DNA of 64,000 nt from Brachypterus glaber (Eukaryota > Arthropoda > Insecta > Coleoptera > Kateretidae). The stretch spans positions 13,753,916-13,817,915 of the forward strand of contig OY294045.1 of NCBI GenBank assembly GCA_958510825.1. Direction: 5' to 3'. A program made the translations under genes and the position numbers. Under the pieces are notes generated by a model. That model was given only the letters and a program-made list of their open reading frames with translations. It was not told the origin of the DNA and did not search any database. Below are positions 22,577-34,100 of the stretch, one piece after another. Every line of letters begins with the position of its first letter. Within the stretch, counting starts at the first letter, position 1.

Positions 22577-23412
22577 GCCCAGTCAAATAACGAGAAATTT
22601 CTATGTTAAATTGCAATAAATGAACTCGGGCTGTTTTGCTGTTTTTCACCGGGTGATTTGCTTAAGGGGTGTTCGCTATCATGAATTTTAGGGGTTAGTG
22701 AGGTTATCTCGCTAAATATACATCTTACGATAAAAATGCATAAAACCAATTTTCTTAAGGAGTAAATTTCCAACAATTTTTGTTTGAATCATTTTTTTAA
22801 TATATTAATCGAGTTATAATGAAAAAATAAAAAAAAACAATTTCACCTCCAACATGACTATTTTTGAATTAATTATTAATATATTAAAAAATTAATCAAA
22901 TAAAAATTGTTGGGAATTTCCTCCTTAACAAAATTGGTTATATGCATTTTTATCATAAGATGGATATTTATTTATTTATCTATTGCAAAAACACTACAGA
23001 GCCATAGAGAGCCCCAAATAAGCAATTGCTTGTGGCTGGAGCTCTCCATTAATTTTGAAATAAAAAAAAATATATAGTTTCTTCAGTCAGAATTCTATTT
23101 CCGTACTTCACGGCCATCAATTTGCTGGTAGTTATAAATATACATTTTCACCATGCATTTTTCTAATTTTATAAACCATGATGTATATAAATTTTCAATT
23201 ACTATCATTTTTCTATAATTTCGATATATTTTTGACATTAGATTTAAATGAAAATATTAAGCAACACCCCTAAAATTTAAGATAGCGGAAACCTCTTACG
23301 CAAATCACCCGGTGAAAAACTAACAGGAGTGCTCTGTTACCATCCACTACTACCCTTTAAAATATCAGTCCGTTTACATTTACTGCAATTTACATTTATT
23401 ATTTGACTGGAC
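22577..23412. mobile_element. 836-bp foldback element, TA flanks
   Basis: Left GCCCAGTCAAATAA and right TTATTTGACTGGAC are inverted and flanked by TA. Deeper in the arms TTTTCACCGGGTGATTTGC pairs with GCAAATCACCCGGTGAAAA. A further inner pair surrounds AAAATTGTTGG. No frame of note. Confidence 0.75.
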
Positions 23413-23674
23413 TATAAATGTCAGTTTCAATCCACAAATCAGCGAGGACTATTTTACTTTTTGCACTAGTATGAAAAATTTTACTTTTTGTCTTACAAAA
23501 AGTGACGCTTTTAGATAAAATCGAATAAAAATATTTATTTCTATCTAAGCCTATGGGCCCAAATAATAGATTTATTTCTTGGCTACAGCATTATAATTTA
23601 TTTTTATCTAATTAAATACTGACATTAATAGTAGTCAGAGAGTTTAAAAAAAGGAAGAAGAGTTAAAAATAATA
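23413..23674. other. AT-rich spacer
   Basis: Nothing recognised beyond TTTTACTTTTTG short repeats. Confidence 0.5.
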
Positions 23675-24016
23675 AATATTTATCCAATACATACAGATAA
23701 TAAGACAATTACCAGCTTTATTTTAAATAGATAAACTCAATAATAACCCCCTCGTGGCTTTTACTTTATTGAGTGGATAATTATTTATTTTACCCACTCA
23801 ACTGTCACTTGTCAAATTATTTTCTTGTAAATGTCATTAAAATTTTTAATAAAAATATGAATTCCTGAGCTATTTATTGGATAAAACCTCGTGTGGCACT
23901 CATGGGTAAACCGATATTGCCCTCTCGAAAATTAACCTGCTTCGCTGACGCCTCGGTTAATTTTCTCATGGGCAATATCTTACTTTACCTACTAGTACCA
24001 TAAATAACTATTTCAT
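23675..24016 (-). repeat. hairpin-headed repeat, copy 2 (inverted)
   Basis: Reverse copy of the repeat at 7457-7768, sharing the start AAATAGTTATTTATGG (here near 24005), the GATATTGCCC hairpin and the TATCCAATACATACAG end. It has about 30 bp extra in the middle. Confidence 0.85.
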
Positions 24017-24282
24017 CGCAATTTTTAACAAACATACAGAAAACAAAAGTTTATATAACACTGAGATCTATTTAAAATTCATAAACATTTAATAGTGGTA
24101 TCTATTCTACTGCAATTTTTATGAATAAAACATCATTTTAAACAATAAAAAGGCCTTATAATAATAAATGCAAATATACAAAACAATTTATACAAACAAA
24201 AATAGAAATGTTCAAAAATAATATTTTTTATTGAGTTAACTTAAATATCTTTGTTTTTATTAGTAAAGGCTGGTTTATATAT

Positions 24283-24520
24283 TACCGTCAACTGGGGTGA
24301 CTTCGGACGGTGTGGGTGACTTCGGACACTTTTTCGAAAAACCCTCTGAACCAAAGCACGTGTGCACAAGTTTTTGGTTTATGTTCACAGGTTGTGGGTT
24401 CAATTCCACAATTGGTGCTCACAACCCCAAAACTTGTGCACACGCGCTTTGGTTTAGACAGTTTTGCGAAAAAGTGTCCGAAGTCACCCACACCGTCCGA
24501 AGTCACCCCAGTGGACGGTA
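24283..24520. mobile_element. 238-bp MITE with ~55-bp inverted ends
   Basis: Starts TACCGTCAACTGGGGTGAC and ends GTCACCCCAGTGGACGGTA; CGGACGGTGTGGGTGACTTC is in both arms. The TA at each tip suggests a Tc1/mariner-type target. The three frames of 72-131 codons here, on both strands, are readings of the arms and not genes. Confidence 0.9.
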
Positions 24521-25023
24521 TTGTAACCGAATATAGGAAGAATTATTACGATGCGGTGACTTTTAGTATTTTAATCCTCAAGTTATACCAACTTACAATT
24601 CATAATATCTTCTGTTTCATTTATTATCCAAATATACTAAGTAACTCATTGCTTTGTTGTCAATTTAACATTCTTGTTTTTATGGGTATCTATAAAATAA
24701 TTTAAAATCCATCAGACTAAAATCATTTATGGAAAAGACCATAAATTTTTTTTTATTTCTTGTATTTTGCCAAGATCTTGCATTAAAATTGTTAAAGCCG
24801 CACTATATCACTCCTAATCTTGATTTATAAATAATTATTATGAATATAAATTAACTTTTTCTCGGCAACAATATAAGACCTTTAATTTACTACAAATCAA
24901 TCCATCGTAATAATTCTCCCTATAACTAACTAATTAAAAATTTAACTAATAAAATTGAAGGATGATAAAAAGATGACAAATAAATCTGGAATTTCATTGG
25001 TCAAATTAATAATTTATTGAAAC

Positions 25024-25029
25024 TTTATT
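25024..25029 (-). promoter_or_regulatory. RalGPS poly-A signal
   Basis: On the minus strand AATAAA lies 42 bp after the RalGPS stop, and a second one follows about 10 bp later. Confidence 0.6.
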
Positions 25030-25070
25030 CAGTTATAATGATACATGAACCAGCCATATATATTTTTAAA

Positions 25071-25192
25071 TTATTCAAATGACATAAGATTTGTAGGAAG
25101 TGGAGTTGGTTCGCCGTTTGCAGCCTGCTGAATATATTTGCACCATCTTTCAGCCAGGGCTCTAGTTCCAGCTCTGAATTTATATACGTTTC
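25071..25192 (-). CDS. RalGPS: RalGPS exon 8 (last)
   Basis: After acceptor CTTTTCAG it encodes [16 protein letters not shown], the C-terminal helix of the PH domain, then LPTNLMSFE and TAA. The final residues are nearly identical to the known RalGPS C-terminus. Confidence 0.93.
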
Positions 25193-28100
25193 CTGAAAAG
25201 GTAAGACTAGTTTAGTGTCTACGTGACCAGATGATATAAATGAAAGATCAATTTTTTATAATTAATTGTTTTTCTTGGGAATAGGCAGATCAATTTTTTA
25301 TTTATACATGGTGTTTTATAAATAGAGGTACTAAATTTAAGGAATTATTCTACATCTAAAAGCACGAAAAACCATTATAGAAACATATATCTGGAAATGA
25401 AGCCTAAGAAAGTTACAATCCAATTTTAAATTGTACTAAAAATAAGGTTTTTAATTAATAACTCTGGTACAATTTGAGCTAGAGCGACGAGATTTTGCAT
25501 GTATACTAGTATTAATAAGGCACATTAGTTTATGTTAATTTATTTTTTTGAATCTATCCAGATGCGTGTCTAGACAGAAAAATTTGTAGGAACTAACGTT
25601 TAAAAAAAATGCAAGTAAGTAACATTTTGTGCCACCAAAAATGTTACTTTTTAATTATTAAAAGTTACCAAATAATAATTAGATAAGATAATTGCCTTTA
25701 GTTTAGACACCCCTTAAATTTAGTACCTCTATTCATAAAGCTAAAGTTTAAATTTAAAAATATATACTTTATTATTCCATCAATCTATTTTCTAATTATC
25801 GTACAGAGTGATATTGGTAGACTGACAGTTTCATGCTGCTGAACTCGCGTATAGTAATTTAAGGGTATATTAAAATCCCTAGAGGGTTTTCCAGATGGAA
25901 AATATGAAAAAAAAAATCAAAAAAAAAATCCATCTTTAATACTAATTAAAAAGGCAGCTTTTTAATCTGACCAATCCTGTTGCTGATGTTAAATTACCTA
26001 CAAATTAGGCTTTCCCTACTTATTAGTAACTATGGTTGCATTTTAATTGTTGACGCTTGCATTGTTTGAGAATTTCAACTTTAGAATCTTTTAAGGTTAT
26101 TATATTTTGTCAAAACCGACAGAGGCTATCAAATATTCTATTTTTATAGGGTCATTTCATCCGGCGGTGGTTTTTTGACATTAATAAATATTTATGTCAC
26201 ATTAATCACCATGTCAACCTACAGAATATGTACCTGCAATAATTAAATTTGCTTCCATATCTACAAATACAACTTTTAAAGGTAATTTAACATCAGCAAC
26301 AGTATTGGTCCACTTAAAGCGTTCTTATTTTCGAATTGAATGAAGATGGATTTTTTTTACATTTTTTTCATACTTTCCAGAGGGTTTTTAATAAAACCTT
26401 AAATATCTGTACGCGAGTTCTGGAACAGGTTGTATATTTTATAACCAAAGTTTTTGATTAACAATGCGATTTTTAAGTAATCGAGGGGCTATAACCCTGA
26501 AGACAGGGTTGGGTCAGATGTAAAAAATATTTTTTTTTTCGTAAAAAAATTTTTTTAAATATAAAACGTCGAGAAATTAAAAAAATATATAAAATGGTTT
26601 TTCTTTTTAATTCTATTCACCATACTTAGTAGCAAGGCGTCCTTCACTTCCAGGCCGCGCTACTGGACCATCTAGTTGGCTTTGATATGGCCCAGTAGGG
26701 TCTGACAACGCTGGTACGCCAACAAAAAAAAATTAATAGAAATAATACTAAGATTTTTTTATTGTCAGGTTGACAGTTTTGTATTTTTAGGCTTGATATT
26801 TGATTATAAAGTGGTGAAATGTTTAAAAAATGTGAATGCAATTATAAAAATGTTATTGTTTCAATTTTGCCTTTAAATATCCTAGTGCTAAATATAACAT
26901 TTCTTAAAAAACAACACGAAACTACTCAAAAAAATTAAATTAAATTTAGTAAGAATTCTGAGCCATTTACTAAAACAAAATGCAAAATTAAGCTGCTTGA
27001 ATCAAAGAAGATACTGTAGTTTTATGTATGGCAATAACATAATAAATTAAGTTAGAATTTATATATTTATTATAAGGTTTTTATTTACAAATGTCGGGAA
27101 ATAAAAATACAATATTTTGTATCTGTAGGTACATTGTTTTGTAAATTAATGAAAACTATGTAATTTTAATAATTATAAAAAACACTAAAAGTTGCTAATA
27201 ATCTTCACATTTAATAAAAATTAAAATATAATTTAATATTTTAAAATTTTACTATTCTTGTTCTATTAAATTATATGTAGGTATATTTTCTTGCTTTTTA
27301 GAACACGTAATAAAAAATACTTTTATTCCAACGTTTCGGCGTTTATTGTATAGCCATTTTCAAGGATGAATTAAAAAATAAATGTATAAATAAAATAAAG
27401 TAAAAATATTTGGACTTTTAAAAGTCAACTTGACAAATATATAAAATTAATTAAGGTGTACAGGTATAAGTGTTAATGAGTTAGTGAAAAGATTTATCTT
27501 AATATGTTTAGATATAAAGTGCTTAAGTTTTGAGTATCCTTTCTAAAGTTTATAGTATTATTTGAATTTAAAATGGCTATACAATAAACGCCGAAACGTT
27601 GGAATAAAAGTATTTTTTATTACGTGTTCTAAAAAGCAAGAAAATATACCTACATATAATTTAATCTTTAACTGGTTTTGCTTATCAATGCAGTAAAATT
27701 CTTCTTTTGCACATTTTTTCTTTATTTTTCACCTATTTACTATTACTATACCATCACATTTTCCGAATTTTAGTATTAGTTTTATTATATTTGCTGTTTT
27801 TGTAAAAAAATAACAGATTTATTTTTTTTTCACAAATAACACAATTATTTTTGACAAATATGTGACATTTTGCTTCAAAATTTTCAACTTAGCTGGTCAT
27901 GGAATGGCCCACTAGGAAGTCTGGTACCTAAGCCAGTAGCGCGGTCTGGAAGTGAAGGACGCCTTGTTAGTAGGCATTTTTTTGATTTCATATTTATTTC
28001 ATATATCAAAAAATACGAACGCAGGACTCTCCTTAAAGTAAAATAATCTTACCTTTGTTGTGATCCACAATCTGGAAAGAGTCCTGATTCATAGAATTTT

Positions 28101-31100
28101 CACCAGGTATAATCTGGCACCCAACTACAGAAACCAGTTTGCAAGGCTCCCGCTTAAAATCGGACCTGCATTGTCCCTTAAAATTTTTTGGCGAAAAATA
28201 AACCAGCGATGTTGCCCAAATTTGTAACCAATAGCGTTGCCAGGAGGAAACGGTGGGTTTTCTGCCGTCTTTCAGCACGGTCTTTCTCCGGATGCAACCT
28301 TGCATCGTGCAAATGTGATCGTCTGAGCCAATCAGGTCGTCTGAGTGTCTAAAACAGGTTTTGTTTAAAATCATCGTCATTTTTACCAAGTGGACTTTTT
28401 TCTATTTCTTTTTGGTGCAAAATCCACCGTGCAATAAATTTAAAAATTTAACATTTACTGCTTTACAAGATTAACGACAGTTTATTGTAATGAAAAAATG
28501 TCAAATATTACATTTTACTTATTTTAAGTTCCATTCTAAACATGTTTCTCATACTGATTTTTCGTGGGTAACCGGGAGCAAATAAGCACACTAAATCTAT
28601 ACACTAGTTAAGGGAACGTTTAAGTATAACGTAATGCAAATTTTGATCATTTTCTAGTGTGGCACCATCTAGCGGTAAAAACCAATCTAAACGTATTATT
28701 TGGAAGCAAATTAAGTTTCAGGTCCGATTTTTTAAAATTTAAGTGTAAAAATCATTTTCTGGTAGTAAGTCAGCTGATTTTAGTAATAGCTATTACAGTA
28801 CCATCTGGTCTATAAGAGGTTTGTATTTTTTTTCTTTTGGGTTGGCAATACCGGACAAAAGACAATCGCTTGGCGTTTTGCGTGCAAATGTCAACACCGC
28901 TTTTAAGTTTAGTTTTCTACGAAAATGTGTTTTAAGTTAATTTTTACCATGTTAAAATTGTTGCTTGGTTACTGGCAGTGAAAAAGAAAAGAGCTGACTA
29001 TAAAATATATCAATATATCGTTTGTTCCCTGAATTTCAAATATGCGAAAATTTGAATGCCAACTCAAAATAAAAATCCGTAAATCGGTCATCAATTTAAA
29101 TGTAAGTTTTTTTTTTAATTTTAGAGAAAAATAGAAAAAATTGTATAAAGCACTCGTTTCATAACACGTTTTTAGCGCACTAGTACTTTAGAAAACTAGT
29201 GCATTAATATACTATAAAAAGTTAAAATAATACGCATTTAATATGACGAACAAAGTTGTGGGTAGCCCTTTGATATTATTTTAATTCATTCAAATTATTG
29301 TGGTGATTTTTAGCTCAAAAGTACCAAAAACAACAATTTATTTATAGGTTGACTTCATCTGAGTTTACTTTGGTTCTTGATCGTCTATTTTTACTTTTTT
29401 GACGAGGATTTTTTTCCAAACTAGACCAAAAACAGAACAAAGTAAGATGGAGTGACTTTATTTAATCCACCTTGATTTATACTTCGAAGGGCTAGTTAAC
29501 CTCATTAAAGCAGCTGTGGCCTTCAACTATAAACGTTTTCCATCTCAAAAGATCTCGGGAATAAGCTACTATTAAACAACGATAACACTAAGCTAAAGCA
29601 TACAGAAGCAACACATACCTAGTTAACAGTGTACAATTCTCTGCCGTACTTTGTGATGCCTGCAGAGGTAAGTCTATGGAGGGTGATGGCAAATCACTGT
29701 GATTATTTCTAGTCGAATCCTCGAGTTCCGAGTCGTCCAGTAAGTGACGCGTTTTTGGCAACTCTTTTGGATCAAAATTACCAACTTGTTGATTCTTACT
29801 AAATATACTACAAGAAACATTGATAGATGAGTACATGAATTTATATACATTTCGTTTTACATACACAACTTAGAGATAAGTACTGAACCTACAATTTAGG
29901 GCAACTTGTATTAAATTGACGGCCGACCAATCAGAACGCAGCGTTTTTAACTTAAACTGGGTTTAGCTGAGATAATCCCAGACCAAAAGTTGTTGCAAGT
30001 GGCCCTTATTTGTTGCGTTTTGTCGGTGAAACTTTTGCCACCGGATTGAATGGTTTGAACAGATTAGCTGTTTTCTCGCTTACACAATTTCATTCCGTCC
30101 AAACTTTTCATTCGGTCGATTTAGATGGAATGAACGGAATTGAAGTGGTGGGGCATCTGTCATATGAAGTTGAAAAGCGCGCCATCATAACGTTTTAACC
30201 TTAAAAGGCATTTGTGGGAAAATGGAAACCGCAGAGAAGAATATTATTTAGTTGGACAATGGTTTTAATCCCCCAAATTGTCGAATCCTTTCATTGAATA
30301 GTGGAGAATTTTATAATATGAATAATATTATGTGAGTACCAAAACAAAAGTAGGTACCAATTTTCGGTCTTTAATGAGATTTAGGGTTTTGTCTGGGAAT
30401 AACTTCCTCATAGCAGTTTTACATCGGCACTTAGTGCTACTAAGAGTGCCAATGTATTGAAATCTTCGCTGAAAAGTCAAAATCGTTGACCACGTTTTTT
30501 TCACATTTCTCGACGTTTTAGACCATTCTGAGTCGAAATCAGTAAAAAAATTTTTTGCGTCCGTCTGTCTGTCTGGGTGTAAACTCTCTAACTCCATTTT
30601 TACATGAGATATCGACTTGCGGTTTTTTGCATATTGTTTATTATCGTATTCCGAAGAGCTGATTAGATTTAGGGGGTAAACGATTGGGGGTAAGGGGGTA
30701 AAAATAGGGTAAAACTCCTATTTTTATCGTTTTTTGTTTATAATTAAGGCAATTATTACTGTATTTGGTTAATTTAGCACTTATATAAAAGATAATTTTA
30801 AATTGGTCAAAAAATGTTTTAAACAGCGTTTTCCTAAAACGCATTGTTTTCGAGATATTGGCGTTTAAAGCAGTAAAAGGTTTTTTAGCATATCTCACAT
30901 ATTTATAACCCGATTTCAAAAAATTATATTTTAAATAAAAGCTCTTTTTAAGCCCTATAAAAAATGTTATATACAGTTTTTTGCTAGAATATAATGTTTT
31001 AAAGATACAGAATTTAAAATCAAACAAAACACCTAGTTTGAAATTTGCAAACTAGATGGCTCTAGTGTACCATAGTGCCGATGTTTTGACAGGGTGCTTG

Positions 31101-34100
31101 CAACGTTTCATCTAGTTTATTTTTGAAAACTTTTTCATTTAATGAGCTAAACACAATTAGCATTAATAAAAAACCTAACAACGTTATTTTCAAGAGTATA
31201 CTCTTACTTAAATATTACTTAAATATATCATATCTGGACTCCTTATTCTATTACTTTCTTGTTGAAACAGATTACAAGGGCCAACGCTCTTTCATTCATT
31301 GAATGGGTTTTATTCTGAGCGGGGCGATCACAGAACACCCCCTGGGATATTTAAAAAACTAGGTTAGGTTTTAACGTATAACAAATGACATTCTAAAACA
31401 AACCGTGAAACAAACTTTGGCGTTTTGTCGCTTTGTGCATTTCCTCCAAACCATTCAAACCGCGGAATGGTCCGACAAAACGGAACAATTGGTTTTAGGA
31501 AATAAAACGATGTCAATCTTTAACTTTTAAAACTTAATTGTTGCGTTTTGTCGGACCATTCCGCGGTTTGAATGGTTTGGACGAAATGCACAAAGCGACA
31601 AAACGCCAAAGTTTGTTTCACGGTTTGTTTTAGAATGTCATCTGTTATACATTAAAAACTAAAAGAAGTTTAAGGTGACCTTAGATATGTTAATAACTTT
31701 TAAAGTGATGGGTATAGGTCTTTGTCCTTCAGAAAAACACGTTTTATAACTTGCCGACGTTTCGAAAAATTTATTTTCTTCTTCAGGGGTGTTCTGTGAC
31801 CGCCCCGCTCAGAATAAAATCCATTCAATGAATAAAAGGGTGTCGGCCCTTGTCATCTGTTTCAGCAAGAAAATAATAGAATAAGGTGTCCAGATATTAT
31901 ATATTTAAGTAATTTTTAAGTAAGCAGATACTCTTGAAAATGAGGATCTTAGGTGTTTTATTAATGCTAATTGTGTTTAGCTCATCAAATTAAAAAGTTT
32001 TTAAAAATAAAAACTGCTATGAGTAAGTTATTTCAAAAACCCCTAAATCTCATTAAAGCCTGAAAATTGGTACCTAGTTTTGTTTTGGTAGTCACAACAT
32101 ATAAAATTCTCCACTATTCAATAAAATGATTCGAGAATTTGGGGGATTAAATAATATTCTTTTCTGCTGTTTCCATTTTCCCACAAATTCCTTTTAAGGT
32201 TAAAACGTTATGATGGCGCGCTTTTCAACTTCATATGACAGATGCCCCACGACTTAAATTCCGTTCATTCCATCTAAATCGACTGAATGAAAAGTTTGAA
32301 CGGAATGGAATTGTGTGAGCGAGAAAACCGCTAAACTGTTCACCATTCAATCCGGTGGCAAAAGTTTCAACGACAAAACGCAACAAATAATATAAAATAT
32401 TAGAAAAGATAATACATTTAACACAATTTTTGCAGAATTTTAATTTATACTGTTTATAATATAAATGTATTTAGTTATGACTACATACAGAGCGGTCCAA
32501 AAGTCACCCCCCCCCTCTTAACTTTTGAACGAGTTGAGATATCGACTTGAAATTTAGAACTCTTCCATAAGACAACTTAAACTATCTTTTAGCATATATT
32601 TGATACTTTCAGCTCTTAAAATGTGTGCAGGGAGGCACGGTGGGAAATTTTTTTAAACGGAAAGGAGGGTCGTGTGATACATCATTTTAAAGCAAATAAA
32701 ATTCTCTATCGTACTTTATATTTTTTAATTTTTTAAACAATATTTTTAAGGTTTTGATTTTTTAATTTTTTGTGCTAAAAAATGCGATTTTTTAAGTTTT
32801 TTTTTTGTAAATTTTTATTTGTCAATTAAAATTAGTTTAAAAGTATAATTTACGTTTTTTTATTATGAAATTAGTCATTTTAAAAAAAAAATTTGATTTT
32901 TTTAGAGAAATTTCGACAAAAATACCCATTTTAAACCCAAAAAAAAAAAATAAAAAAAAAATAAAAATATATAGTTAAAAGGAGAATTTCATAGGCTTTA
33001 AAATAATGTACACGACCCTCCTTTCCATTAAAAAAAATGTCCCCCATGCCCCCTGCCCATATTTTAAAAGCTAAAAGTATCAAATATATGCTAAAAGATA
33101 GTTTAAGTTAAGAGTTCTAAACTTGAAGTCGATATTTCAACTCGTTAAGTTAAGAAGGGAAGGGTGACCTTTGGACCGCTCTGTATATTTAAAAACTACG
33201 TAGAAGGGAACCCCTTAGGGGAACCTAAACAATACAGTTTGCTGGTAAGTTTAAACCCAAAAAAAAAGTTTTAAAAATATTTATATTTAAATTGTGTTTA
33301 TTATTTTATTTTTTTTAAGAAAAAGTACTTTAGCCAGTTTATTTTAGCTAACTCAAGAGTTGTCTACATAAAACGTTTTGACAAAACAACTCAATACTAA
33401 GATGATTACATAATTTTTAGTTGCAACTACGATCCTGTTAGTAACTAAAGCCATAATACAATTCACATTCCTATTTTTGTGCTTATTATATTATTCACAG
33501 CGCCTGCGCTAGAATAATATTATACGGTAGTTTCGAATTAAAAAAAAAATCAAAAATCGTCAATTTTTTTCATGAAAAAATAAGTAACTTTTTTTTCAAA
33601 TGTTTTCCGTCTGTCTACCTGTCCGTCCGTCCGTCTGATGTCACGTTTTTGTATGCACGATAACTCAGAAACGAATAATCCGATCGACTTGAAATTTTCA
33701 GGAAAAATTAAGTTCTATGAGGAGAAGATCCCTATTGTTTTTGAAAGCAATCCCCCAAAAACAAAGAGTTATGGGGGGTTAAAAAATCAAAAAAAGCTGA
33801 TAGAAAATTCCGTGATTTTCTCCGGAAAAAATACTTTTATTATAAGGCTCGATTCTACAAAAAATTGTTTTTCGTCTTTTGCAATTTTTTAGAAAATTTA
33901 ATAAAAAAATTGAAATATGAAGTTGTTTTGAAAACTTTTTTTTTATTTTTTTTTTCAATAATTTTTCGTTTTTCAAAAAAGATCTTACTGTGAATAATAT
34001 ATAATGGAATGAGTAGCATCACATATCTTCACGGCTTGTTTTGATAAAATACTAAATAGAGATTTGTCATTCCGGGGACTGATTAAATCAGTTACCGGAA

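Noticed and set aside
24288..24705. Overlapping frames of 72-131 codons on both strands
   Set aside because: They translate the inverted arms of the 238-bp MITE; near-identical peptides on both strands show they are palindrome artefacts.
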